Shown here: one piece after another, positions 17,301 to 25,311 of the stretch
Layout: the number at the start of each line of letters is the position of its first letter
How positions within the stretch are numbered: position 1 is the stretch's first letter
DNA from: a bacterium
GTDB taxonomy: Bacteria; Lernaellota; Lernaellaia; JACKCT01
DNA: 64,000 nt
Direction: 5' to 3'
NCBI GenBank assembly: GCA_019912885.1
Contig: JAIOHV010000006.1
Span: forward strand, 1 to 64,000
Notes under the pieces: model-generated
What the model was told of the DNA's origin: nothing
The model's database searches: none
What the model saw: only the letters and a program-made list of their open reading frames with translations
Program-made: the position numbers and the translations under genes

Positions 17301-18667
17301 TGCGCGGCATTCCACGAATTTCCATGCGCCTGTTCATCGCGGTCGCGATCGCGTTCGCGGCGACGTTCGCCGCGATCCGAGCGCACGCCCAGACAAACCA
17401 GGCGTTTGAGGAATATGGCGTCGGGCCGCGCGATGCCGCGATGGGAAACGCCTACACCGCCGTCGCGGACGATTTCGCGGCCGCGTTCTACAACCCGGCG
17501 GGGCTGTATCAAACCGAAGGCGCCAACATGACGTTCGGCTGGAAATACTTGCAGCCGGAATTGACGATGAAGATGCCGGGATTCGACGAGAAGAAATTCA
17601 CGGATTTTCAGCCGACCTCCTGGTTTCTCTACGGATTCACGTGGGATCTGCACGCGCCGCGGCTCATCAATCCCAAGGTCACGGATCGCGTTTCCTTCGG
17701 CGTCGCGTTCGCGATCAGCGAATACGTTCATTCGTATTCGAATTATTACGACGAGCACACGCCGTACTTTTTCCGCTATCAGGACCGGCCCGTCGCGCTT
17801 TTATCGCTCTACATCGCGGGGGCGTTCCGCATCACGGACTGGCTCGCGGTCGGCGGCGGTGTCGTCATCGCGCCTTCGTACACGTACATCGACGCGCGCG
17901 TGCGCACGGACATCTACCTGCCCGACGGGCGCGATGAATCGACGCAGGGGCTTGTCAATCGCTCGTACTCCATCGCGGAGCCCGTGCTCGGCGTCATCGC
18001 GCGTATCCCCGTGCTGGGCGAGAAGGACGGCGTTCGCGTCGGCCTGTCGTGGCGCGATGAGGTGAAGGTCATCGACGGCAAGGGCCGCGCGCTCAATCGC
18101 ATCATCGTGCACGCACCGGGGGACGACGGCGGCATCACGCCCACGCCGCCGCAGGATGTGCCGGTGACGACGCTGTCGGGTTTTTCGCCGATGCAGGCAA
18201 CGGCGGGCGTGTCGGTCAAGGCGTGGCGCGGCGCGCTTCTGGCGAACGATACGATCTACAAACGCTGGTCGCGCTTTAAGGGCTACTTCCTGACGGAGCC
18301 CGATCCGAAATTCGGCGACACGCTGCAAAATCGCACGGGCGTCGAGCAGTCGTTTTTTCCGGACGCGGGCTGGATCGAATCCTGGTCGCTGCGCGCCGGC
18401 GGTTATTACGAGCCGTCGCCCGTGCCGAGCCAAGACGGCGTCTGGAATTTTCTCGATAACGACAAGACCGTTGTGTCGGCGGGAGGCGGCGTGCGTATCG
18501 GTGATGTGCTCGGCGTCATCAAGACGCCGGTGGATATCGACGCGAACGTGCAGGTGCACTTGCTCGCGGACAAGACGATTCAGAATGACAACGATCCGAG
18601 CTTTCCCGAGATCGAGACCGGCGGCGCCCTTTGGTCCGGCGCGATCGCGGCGAAGCTCACGTGGTGA
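17300..18667 (+). CDS. FadL/OMPP1-type outer-membrane transport protein
   Basis: The 455-residue protein has a signal peptide (cleavage near AHAQ, about residue 31) and then the FadL-family N-terminal plug sequence: GVGPRDAAMGNAYTAVADDFAAAFYNPAGL. The rest is strand-rich and ends in TW. FadL proteins import long-chain fatty acids and other hydrophobic compounds across the outer membrane. It is about 40 percent similar by eye to the second FadL-like protein at 19167, sharing GVGPRDxAMGN and GFSPMQ/GWSPMQ. Second gene of the operon. Confidence 0.88.
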   Translation: MRGIPRISMRLFIAVAIAFAATFAAIRAHAQTNQAFEEYGVGPRDAAMGNAYTAVADDFAAAFYNPAGLYQTEGANMTFGWKYLQPELTMKMPGFDEKKFTDFQPTSWFLYGFTWDLHAPRLINPKVTDRVSFGVAFAISEYVHSYSNYYDEHTPYFFRYQDRPVALLSLYIAGAFRITDWLAVGGGVVIAPSYTYIDARVRTDIYLPDGRDESTQGLVNRSYSIAEPVLGVIARIPVLGEKDGVRVGLSWRDEVKVIDGKGRALNRIIVHAPGDDGGITPTPPQDVPVTTLSGFSPMQATAGVSVKAWRGALLANDTIYKRWSRFKGYFLTEPDPKFGDTLQNRTGVEQSFFPDAGWIESWSLRAGGYYEPSPVPSQDGVWNFLDNDKTVVSAGGGVRIGDVLGVIKTPVDIDANVQVHLLADKTIQNDNDPSFPEIETGGALWSGAIAAKLTW

Positions 18668-18677
18668 GGAGGCGGTC

Positions 18678-19160
18678 ATGAGAAAAATGCGTTGGGTGTG
18701 GGCGGCCGTATTGCTGCTGCCCGTCTTCTTCGGAACGCACTGCGCCGAGGGCGAAACACCGGAAACGGTCGTCGTGCCCGTGGGAGAGCCGGACTACGGC
18801 GGCGACGACCCGTACGACTCCGGCGGCGACCTTGGATGCGGGTCGGAAACGGGGGCGATCACCGCGGACGCGATCGGCGGCGAGGACGGCTGGGTCGCGA
18901 TCGTGTTCGTCGGCGAGCGCGACGTGTGGGCGTTCATGCTCTCCGCCGATGAAACGACGGCGCTGCGCGTCAGCCTTTCGGATTACTTCCCCGGCGACAC
19001 GTGGCAAGACATCACCCGGCGAGACGTGGACGCGCTTCACGCGGAGCTTTGCGCTTCGCCGGGCGAACGCACGGAGCGCGCGGGCGCGCTGCGGGCGCTG
19101 TTTGGCGAGGTGCTCGGCGAACGCATGGCCGAGATGTCCGCCGAAGCCTGCGAGGACTAA
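18678..19160 (+). CDS. Small exported acidic protein between two FadL-like genes
   Basis: The 160-residue product has a hydrophobic N-terminal leader (about 5-21) ending in FFGTHCAEGE. The Cys could be a lipidation site, but His at -1 is not a good lipobox, so simple secretion is equally possible. The mature part is rich in Gly, Asp and Glu (GGDDPYDSGGDLGCGS) and then alpha-helical, with further Cys residues. No family is recognised. Its place between two FadL-like genes, 10 and 6 bases from its neighbours, suggests a periplasmic partner of those barrels. Confidence 0.65.
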   Translation: MRKMRWVWAAVLLLPVFFGTHCAEGETPETVVVPVGEPDYGGDDPYDSGGDLGCGSETGAITADAIGGEDGWVAIVFVGERDVWAFMLSADETTALRVSLSDYFPGDTWQDITRRDVDALHAELCASPGERTERAGALRALFGEVLGERMAEMSAEACED

Positions 19161-19166
19161 ACGACG

Positions 19167-20495
19167 ATGCGCCGAACCGTCCTCCTCGCCCTGCTGATGC
19201 TGTTTGCGCGGCCCGCGTTCGCGCAGATGGAGCAGATCTACGAGGACTTCGGCGTCGGTCCGCGCGACATGGCGATGGGTAACACGGGCACCGCCTCGGC
19301 GAACAACTATGTGGCGTCATTCTACAATCCGGCCGCTCTCGTGCGCGCGCGCGGTCTGGCGCTCGACATGGGCTACAAGGGCGTGCATCCCGATCTCCAC
19401 ATGAAGATCGGGCGTCACGGCAGCAAGGCGTTCACGGATTATCCGTCCACGAACCTGTACCTCGTCGGACTTTCCTGGAACATGGAATTGAAGGGCCTTC
19501 TCGCCACGGACTTCATGTCGCGATTCACCGTCGCGCTTGCGGCCGGGTTTTCGGATTACTTCAAGAGTTTTACGGTCTACTACGATCCGGATACGCCGTA
19601 TTTCTACCGCTACCACGACCGCTATCTGAACCTCATCCCGATCTATTTTGGCGCGTCGTTTCGCTTGTTCGAGTGGCTCTCCATCGGCGGGGGACTCGTG
19701 CCCGCGCCCGCGGATACGAAGGTGGATGTGTCGGTCGAGACGAACATCGGCGCGCCGGAATACGAATTCGCCGCGACGCAAAGCACCGTCACGCGCGCGA
19801 AGGGCAAGCTCGAACCGCTCGCCGGAATTCTCGTGCGCGTGCCGCTTGACGGCGAGCCGGATCGCCTCTCGTTCGGGCTCGTGTGGCGGGATCAGGTCTC
19901 CACCGCCGATGGCCTTGGCGAGGCGCGAAACTACACGACGGTGTTTTTCAACGGCGACGTCATCAAGCTTCCGAACTCGACGACGCCGATCCTGACGCTC
20001 ACGGGTTGGTCGCCGATGCAGATTGCCGGCGGCATCGCGTGGAGGCCGCTGTCGAATGCGACGTTGACGGGCGACCTGCTGTGGAAGCAATGGTCCAAGT
20101 GGAAAAACTTCTTTCTGGAGCATCCCGACCCGCGTTTCCGGGATACGTGGAACGCGCGCTTCGGCGGCGAATACGTTTTTGAATTCGATCGCGATGTCTT
20201 GAAGTCGATCGCCGCGCGCGCCGGCGCGTATCGCGAAAACTCGCCCGTGCCGGACCAGAACGGCGAAAGCAATTATCTCGATCCTGACAAATGGGTGTTT
20301 TCCGCGGGCGGCGGCGTGGACCTGAAGGACCCGTGGGAAATCTTCCCGCAACCGGTGAAGTTCGCGATTGCCGGCCAGTGGCACAAGATGGATCGCATCC
20401 ACCTTTCGAACGACCGAGATCCGGACTTCCCGGCGCTCGACGCGTGGGGCGACGTGTACAGCGTGTCGGCGACTGTCGGGATTTCGTCGCGATGA
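19167..20495 (+). CDS. Second FadL/OMPP1-type outer-membrane transport protein
   Basis: This 442-residue paralogue of the protein at 17300 has a signal peptide ending ARPAFAQ (about residue 20) and then the FadL plug GVGPRDMAMGNTGTASANNYVASFYNPAALV. Conserved blocks YYDPDTPYFYRYHDRYLN and LTGWSPMQIAGG match the sister protein. A tandem pair of different FadL-like proteins in one operon suggests two cargo types or a hetero-assembly. The start of the TPR gene overlaps its stop (ATGA at 20492). Confidence 0.88.
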   Translation: MRRTVLLALLMLFARPAFAQMEQIYEDFGVGPRDMAMGNTGTASANNYVASFYNPAALVRARGLALDMGYKGVHPDLHMKIGRHGSKAFTDYPSTNLYLVGLSWNMELKGLLATDFMSRFTVALAAGFSDYFKSFTVYYDPDTPYFYRYHDRYLNLIPIYFGASFRLFEWLSIGGGLVPAPADTKVDVSVETNIGAPEYEFAATQSTVTRAKGKLEPLAGILVRVPLDGEPDRLSFGLVWRDQVSTADGLGEARNYTTVFFNGDVIKLPNSTTPILTLTGWSPMQIAGGIAWRPLSNATLTGDLLWKQWSKWKNFFLEHPDPRFRDTWNARFGGEYVFEFDRDVLKSIAARAGAYRENSPVPDQNGESNYLDPDKWVFSAGGGVDLKDPWEIFPQPVKFAIAGQWHKMDRIHLSNDRDPDFPALDAWGDVYSVSATVGISSR

Positions 20496-21328
20496 GTCGT
20501 AGACGCTCGAGCCGTTGTCATCCTGAGCGAAGCGAAGGATCTCGCCGCGCTCCACCAACACGCGTCCTGTCCTGCCTGTCCGTTCTGTCCATCGTGTCCA
20601 TTCTGTCCATGGCGCCTTTGGCGAACGCGCAATCCGCCGATCGATCCTGCCGCGATTTCATAAACGAAGGCGTCTCGCATTTTGCGCTCTATCACGAATC
20701 GCGTACGCACCTCGATGCGGCGCGCGCGGCGTACCGGCGCGCGTCCGAATCCGGCGATTGCGCGTATGAAGCGCATTGGCGGATGGCAGAGCTGGAAATC
20801 GGCGCGGGTTACGGCCGCGATAAAGCCGAGCGCGTCGCGATGGCCGAACGTGGCGTCAAGGCGGCGAAAAAGGCCATCGAGCTGAACGCAAACGGAAAGG
20901 AAGGGCACTACTTCTACGCGATCAATCTCGGCAGCAAGGTCGAGGTGAAAGGCGCGCTGACGCAACTGCCGAGCGTGCGTGTCATCAAGAAAGAAAACGA
21001 ACGCGCGCTCGAAATCGACCCGAACTACGGGCCCGCAATCCTTGTGAAGGCGCGCTTTTTATCCGACATGCCCGGACTGTTCGGCGGCGACGACGCGCAG
21101 GCGGAAGCGCTTTTTTTGCGCGCCATCGAAACGGCGCCGCGGTTCGAGGCCGCGTACATCAGTTATGCGGAATTTCTGGTGAAGAAAAAACGCCCTGGCG
21201 ACGCGCTTGCCGTCATCGACAAAGTGCTCGCGCCGGAATTCGATCATCCGTACCCGTCCACGTGGGCGGATTACGAGCGCTTGCAGGCACTGACCTTGCG
21301 GGAAACGGCGCGCTCGGCGAGTCAGTAG
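20492..21328 (+). CDS. Exported TPR-type protein with repeat-derived leader
   Basis: The 278-residue protein has helical repeats resembling tetratricopeptide units (KAAKKAIELNANGKEGHYFYAINLG, NERALEIDPNYGPAILVKARFL, EALFLRAIETAPRFEAAYISYAEFL). The pattern GALTQLPSVRVIKKENERALEIDP recalls TatT-like TRAP-associated proteins, but no TRAP transporter is present. The first about 47 residues come from dispersed DNA repeats: a RCHPERSEGS stretch, then a hydrophobic stretch (VLSCLSVLSIVSILSMAPLANAQ) that works as a plausible signal peptide. The coupled ATG at 20492 is chosen because no later in-frame start keeps the leader. Last gene of the outer-membrane operon. Confidence 0.7.
   Translation: MSRRRSSRCHPERSEGSRRAPPTRVLSCLSVLSIVSILSMAPLANAQSADRSCRDFINEGVSHFALYHESRTHLDAARAAYRRASESGDCAYEAHWRMAELEIGAGYGRDKAERVAMAERGVKAAKKAIELNANGKEGHYFYAINLGSKVEVKGALTQLPSVRVIKKENERALEIDPNYGPAILVKARFLSDMPGLFGGDDAQAEALFLRAIETAPRFEAAYISYAEFLVKKKRPGDALAVIDKVLAPEFDHPYPSTWADYERLQALTLRETARSASQ
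20514..20611. repeat. Dispersed-type repeats inside the TPR gene leader
   Basis: Bases 20514-20552 contain TCATCCTGAGCGAAGCGAAG, a sequence type found between genes in many environmental bacterial genomes and translating as HPERSEG. Immediately after, 20565-20611 is a degenerate array of TGTCC-based units (CTGTCC, GTGTCC, TCTGTCCAT). Both keep the reading frame and supply most of the export leader of the TPR protein. Confidence 0.75.
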
Positions 21329-22137
21329 CGATCCGTTTGATTCAAGAATCGCTCGGTGAAATATTCGTCGTCCACCGCTTTTCGTTCGCTGTCGATGACC
21401 TGGATGATCGTGCGGTGTTCGCGCTGCACGTCGTTCATGACCATCTTTTTCATGAGCCAGCCGTCGCCCTGGCGCGTGACGTCGTGGACGGTCTTCACTT
21501 TTTTCAGGTTGCCGTCGCGGTCGTAGTATTCCGTCTTCACGGGGATGAAGTTGTCCTTGCGGATCCAGTTCACCATCTTCGCGTAACCGGTGCCCGAATT
21601 GGGATCGGGCGTCGTTTCGACCTTGTACGTTTCCGCGCCATCGATCGTTTCTTCGCCGGCGAACGTGTGCGTGCCCGTGTCGGGATCGAGCGCCTCCAGG
21701 TCGCCAAACGCGAAGTCGGTCCCCATGTAGCTCTGGTTGCGCTGCGCGGTGCTGATCGTGCGGATGCGCTTGAGGTCGGGGATAAAAATCTTCATGTCGT
21801 CGTCACGGCCCGCGTTTTCGACCATCAGGAATTTCGTGCCCTTGGTTTCGTCCGGCGCGAGGAACGTCGTGACCGAGCGCGTCAGACCGCCTTCGGTTTT
21901 CGTGCGCGTCACGAGTTTTTGTGAAAGCGTCTCGCCGCGTTTGTTCTCGAGCGTCATCTCGATCTTGTTGACGGTGGCGCCGGTCTGTTGCGCGTCGCGC
22001 GATTTGGCGATGATTTCCTTGCCCGATAGTTCGGCGCGGGCGGGCGCCGCGAAAAGTAACGCCACGCAGAAGGCCGCGAGAAGAGCCGCAAATCGAGAGA
22101 ATTGAAGATTGAAGAATGACGATTGGAGATTGGTCAT
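21322..22137 (-). CDS. LolA-like outer-membrane lipoprotein-sorting family protein
   Basis: The 271-residue periplasmic protein has a signal peptide (cleavage near APARAE, about residue 36). It then has the pattern of the 'outer membrane lipoprotein-sorting protein' family: KSRDAQQTGATVNKIEMTLENKRGE, LAPDETKGTKFLMVEN, DMKIFIPDLKRIRTISTAQRNQSYMGTDF. The fold is a half-open barrel that binds lipid. It is coupled by ATGA overlap (22134-22137) to the MMPL exporter upstream, so it probably receives or delivers the exporter's hydrophobic cargo in the periplasm. Its first residues (MTNLQSSFFNLQFS) come from a short DNA repeat. Confidence 0.85.
   Translation of the reverse strand: MTNLQSSFFNLQFSRFAALLAAFCVALLFAAPARAELSGKEIIAKSRDAQQTGATVNKIEMTLENKRGETLSQKLVTRTKTEGGLTRSVTTFLAPDETKGTKFLMVENAGRDDDMKIFIPDLKRIRTISTAQRNQSYMGTDFAFGDLEALDPDTGTHTFAGEETIDGAETYKVETTPDPNSGTGYAKMVNWIRKDNFIPVKTEYYDRDGNLKKVKTVHDVTRQGDGWLMKKMVMNDVQREHRTIIQVIDSERKAVDDEYFTERFLNQTDRY
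22093..22134. repeat. ATTGAAGATTGAAG-type dispersed repeat within a signal peptide
   Basis: The stretch around GAATTGAAGATTGAAGAATG and GATTGGAGATTGG is a degenerate six- to seven-base repeat of a kind common between genes. Here it lies inside the coding sequence and encodes residues 2-13 of the LolA-like protein (NLQSSFFNLQFS). Its AT content is far above that of the surrounding DNA. Confidence 0.6.
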
Positions 22138-24464
22138 GAGACTTCCCCCGCCGGGTTGGCTTGCGCTTCGATCGGCGCGCCGCCCGCGCGTACGAAACGT
22201 GGATCGAAGACGGCCAGCAGCACGGCCAGGATCGTAACCGCCGCGGCGAAACTTGTGAACATGTTCAACGAGATCATCACGCCCATGTGGCGGCTCGGCG
22301 GAAATTCGCTCGCCAGCAGCACCAGGAATCCGCCGATGACGACCGCCGCGTTGAAGAAGATCGCCTTGCCGGCGGTGCCCATCGTGGTTTCGACGACGGA
22401 CGCGATGTCGCCCGACGTGCGTCGCATGAATCGGTATTTCGCGATGAAGTGAATCGCGTAATCGACGCCGACGCCGATGCCGATGCACGAGGTGATCGCC
22501 GTCGCCGGTTCTAGCGGAATGCCGAAAAGACCCATCACGCCGAAGTTGACGAGCGTCGCGATGGAAATCGGCACGATGTTGAAAACGCCGGCGACAAGCG
22601 AACGGAACATGATCGCGGTGATCGCAAAGACGCCCGCGATCGACAGCAGGATCGACCACACCTGCCCAAAGACAAGGATGTCGGTCAGCTCGACGAGAAC
22701 GACGCCCATGCCGCCGACTTGCGGCGTCACGTCGGAGAAGGCGCCGAAGTGCTTTTCCATGAGCTCTCGGATGCGCGCAACCGCCCGCCCGACGGTTTTT
22801 GTCGATGTCGTCATCAGGCGCACGCTGATCGCCGTCTCGTCGCGAGCGTAGTTGATCGACTTGTCGAGGTTGTCGCCGGTATAGAGCATCAGATACGTGC
22901 CGGCGAGATTGCGCGTGGGCGGGACGACGCGGTTTTCCTCGCCGCCGCCGGACATCGCCATGTGCATCATCTTCAGCAGATCGACGACGCTCGCCGTCGC
23001 GCCGACGATCGGATCGGCCTCCAACTCGCGCTGAAACGCGTCGATCGCACGCAGGACATCGGGCTCGAGAAAACGTTTTTCCGTCCCGGAGGCGAGCGTC
23101 ACGTGCACGGTCATCGCGCCGGAGAACAGGCGGTTGATGACGTCCGTCGAGATCGGAATCGGGTCTTCCTGATTGAAGTTCGCCATCGGATCGGAATCCA
23201 CGTTGAGCCTTGAGACGAGCGCGGCGGACGCCAGGACGACAACGGTGCCGGCGGCGAGAACGACCGCACGCCGCCGGAAGACCGTAACGCCGACGCGGTC
23301 GAACATCTTGTCCGCGTTCGCCCACCAGGTGATCGCGTAACGCACGGCGGGCTTTTCCCGCAGCGAGAGCGCGGCGGGGATGAGCGTCAGGGAAAATACC
23401 ATCGCCGCCATCACGCCGAACGCGGTGAAAACGCCGGTGTGAAAGATCGGCCGCATGTCGCTTGTCAGAAGCGAAAGAAACCCGACCGCGGTCGTCAGCG
23501 AGGTCATCACGACGGGCGACCCGAGTTCGAGCATCGTTCGCCGCGCGATGTCGCGGGAAAAATCGTTTGGGTGACGGCGCGCGCCTTCGTCGAATCGCGT
23601 CACGATATGAATGCCGTCGGCGACGCCGATCGCCATGATGACGATGGGGACGATCGTCGTCATGGGGTAGATCGGGATGCCGCACCAGGCCATGAGACCC
23701 ATCGCGCAAACGACGGAAAGGAGCACGACGGCAAGCGGCAGCACCACGCCGCGCACGCTGCGGAAGATCGCGGTAAGCGTCAGGATGATGACGAGCGAAA
23801 CGAGCGGCATCATCTTGGCCATGTCGCGCTCGACGTGGATGCCGATGACGCCCTCGATGACCGGCTGCCCCGTCACGTAAAACGTCTCCGGCCCCGGGGG
23901 CAGCGCGTCGAGAAGATCGCGCACGTCGAAGTAAACCTGCGCCTTGTTCGCGGCGGGCGTCAGCGCGCCGAAGACCAGCGTGCCGGCGCCGTTTCTGGAG
24001 ACGAGCGACCCGTAAAAAAACGGATTGCCGCGCACGGCTTCGCGCAGCGCGTTCATCTGTTCGTCGTTCGCGGGCACAGCCTCCGCGAGCGGCGCGACCG
24101 CGAACCCGCCCTCGTCGGCGACGATGTTCTCCGCGGAAAAGACCGAATACACCTTGGCCGGATCGACGCCGCGAACTTCGGCGAGCCTGTCGCCGATCGT
24201 CTTCACGCGCGCGAGTGTTCCCGCGTCGTAAATCGATCCGCCGTCCTCGCGCACGACCGCGATCGTGATCGCGTCTTCAGCGCCGAACACCTCCTCGATG
24301 CGCTCTTTCGCCAACACCGCGGGGTGCCCCTCGGGCAGCATGTTCTCGACGTTCGCATCGGCGACAAGGCGCGTTAAGCCCGCGGCGAACGGCGCGGTGA
24401 ACGCCAGGCAAAGCGCGATCGTGATGACGGGGCGCGTCGTGATCCAGGTAAAAAGGCCGGTCAT
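22134..24464 (-). CDS. MMPL/RND superfamily exporter
   Basis: The 776-residue inner-membrane protein has the duplicated RND layout: one helix, a large periplasmic domain (about 35-215), five helices, a second helix plus periplasmic domain (about 400-590), and five helices. The fourth-helix motif MAIGVADGIHIVTRFDE (first half) and GIGVGVDYAIHFIAKYRF (second half) match MMPL/HpnN-type lipid exporters. These use the proton gradient to move lipids or hydrophobic compounds out of the inner membrane. Coupled to the LolA-like carrier, and convergent with the DUF1302/FadL operon. Confidence 0.9.
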   Translation of the reverse strand: MTGLFTWITTRPVITIALCLAFTAPFAAGLTRLVADANVENMLPEGHPAVLAKERIEEVFGAEDAITIAVVREDGGSIYDAGTLARVKTIGDRLAEVRGVDPAKVYSVFSAENIVADEGGFAVAPLAEAVPANDEQMNALREAVRGNPFFYGSLVSRNGAGTLVFGALTPAANKAQVYFDVRDLLDALPPGPETFYVTGQPVIEGVIGIHVERDMAKMMPLVSLVIILTLTAIFRSVRGVVLPLAVVLLSVVCAMGLMAWCGIPIYPMTTIVPIVIMAIGVADGIHIVTRFDEGARRHPNDFSRDIARRTMLELGSPVVMTSLTTAVGFLSLLTSDMRPIFHTGVFTAFGVMAAMVFSLTLIPAALSLREKPAVRYAITWWANADKMFDRVGVTVFRRRAVVLAAGTVVVLASAALVSRLNVDSDPMANFNQEDPIPISTDVINRLFSGAMTVHVTLASGTEKRFLEPDVLRAIDAFQRELEADPIVGATASVVDLLKMMHMAMSGGGEENRVVPPTRNLAGTYLMLYTGDNLDKSINYARDETAISVRLMTTSTKTVGRAVARIRELMEKHFGAFSDVTPQVGGMGVVLVELTDILVFGQVWSILLSIAGVFAITAIMFRSLVAGVFNIVPISIATLVNFGVMGLFGIPLEPATAITSCIGIGVGVDYAIHFIAKYRFMRRTSGDIASVVETTMGTAGKAIFFNAAVVIGGFLVLLASEFPPSRHMGVMISLNMFTSFAAAVTILAVLLAVFDPRFVRAGGAPIEAQANPAGEVS

Positions 24465-24558
24465 GGAGATCGCGTGCTTTCGGATTCCGCTCGGAAAGGT
24501 TCGCGGAAATCTAGGAGAAAGGCGGCGTGTTGTATAGCGGGCATGGTGCTACATTCGA

Positions 24559-25236
24559 ATGCGCATGAACGGCACCTCGCCCATCGAAGAAACGATTTCG
24601 ATCCGGCCGGCGCGCGCCCAGGAGGCGCCCGCGATCGCGCCGCTCGTTTTCGCTTCGGGTCCGCGCGTTTACCGGCGCATGATGCGCGGCGACGATGCGA
24701 TCGCGGTCGAGCGGCTGTCGCGGCTGATCGCGCGTGCGGGACATTTGCTTGGACATCAAAACATCCTCGTCGCATCGATTGGACGGGACGCAATCCGGGG
24801 AGCGGCGCTCGTTTACGACGCCAGACAGGAAAAACGCGAGGGCATGCGCCTTGTTCGCGAGATCGCGCGCGTCATGCCCGCGACGTCGTTTGGCGCGTCG
24901 CTCGCGTTCATGCTCGCGATGACGCGAGTGACCGCGTCGATCGCCGACGGCGCGCTATATCTCGCGGCGTTTGGCGTCGCGCCGGACATGCGCGGCCGGG
25001 GGATCGGCGCGCGGCTCATCGACGCCATGCGCGACGCGGCGATAAAGCGCGGGTTATCGCTTCTCGAAGCGGACGTGGATATCGATAACGAGCGCGCGAT
25101 GGCGTTCTACCGGCGACTGGGATTTGAGATCGCGAAAACGAAACCGGCGGGTTTGCTGCGCCCGATGCTGGGGTTTCCGGGTCATCATCGGGTGCGCGTA
25201 CGCGCGGACGACATTCGCGCCGAACGACAAATGTAG
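24559..25236 (+). CDS. GNAT family N-acetyltransferase
   Basis: The 225-residue protein has the acetyl-CoA binding motif A (LYLAAFGVAPDMRGRGIGARLIDAMRDAA) and motif B (ERAMAFYRRLGFEIAKT). GNATs transfer acetyl from CoA to amines on proteins or small molecules; the acceptor cannot be read from sequence. The start at 24559 gives MRMNGTS; the ATG at 24565 is an equal alternative. It stands alone, divergent from the MMPL operon. Its stop codon sits in the stem of a strong inverted repeat. Confidence 0.85.
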   Translation: MRMNGTSPIEETISIRPARAQEAPAIAPLVFASGPRVYRRMMRGDDAIAVERLSRLIARAGHLLGHQNILVASIGRDAIRGAALVYDARQEKREGMRLVREIARVMPATSFGASLAFMLAMTRVTASIADGALYLAAFGVAPDMRGRGIGARLIDAMRDAAIKRGLSLLEADVDIDNERAMAFYRRLGFEIAKTKPAGLLRPMLGFPGHHRVRVRADDIRAERQM

Positions 25237-25265
25237 GGGCGCGACACTCTCCGCGCCCCTACATT
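25230..25265. terminator. Perfect inverted repeat between convergent genes
   Basis: AATGTAGGGGCGCG (25230-25243) and CGCGCCCCTACATT (25252-25265) form a perfect 14-base stem with an eight-base loop. It lies between two converging genes and includes the stop of the GNAT gene. The GTAGGGGCGCG palindrome type is dispersed in many environmental genomes. It can act as a terminator in both directions; the AATG/CATT ends leave only a short T-stretch. Confidence 0.7.
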
Positions 25266-25311
25266 GAATCGGCGCGATCCGCGAAGTCCGCGGATTAGCT
25301 TCCCGCTATCC

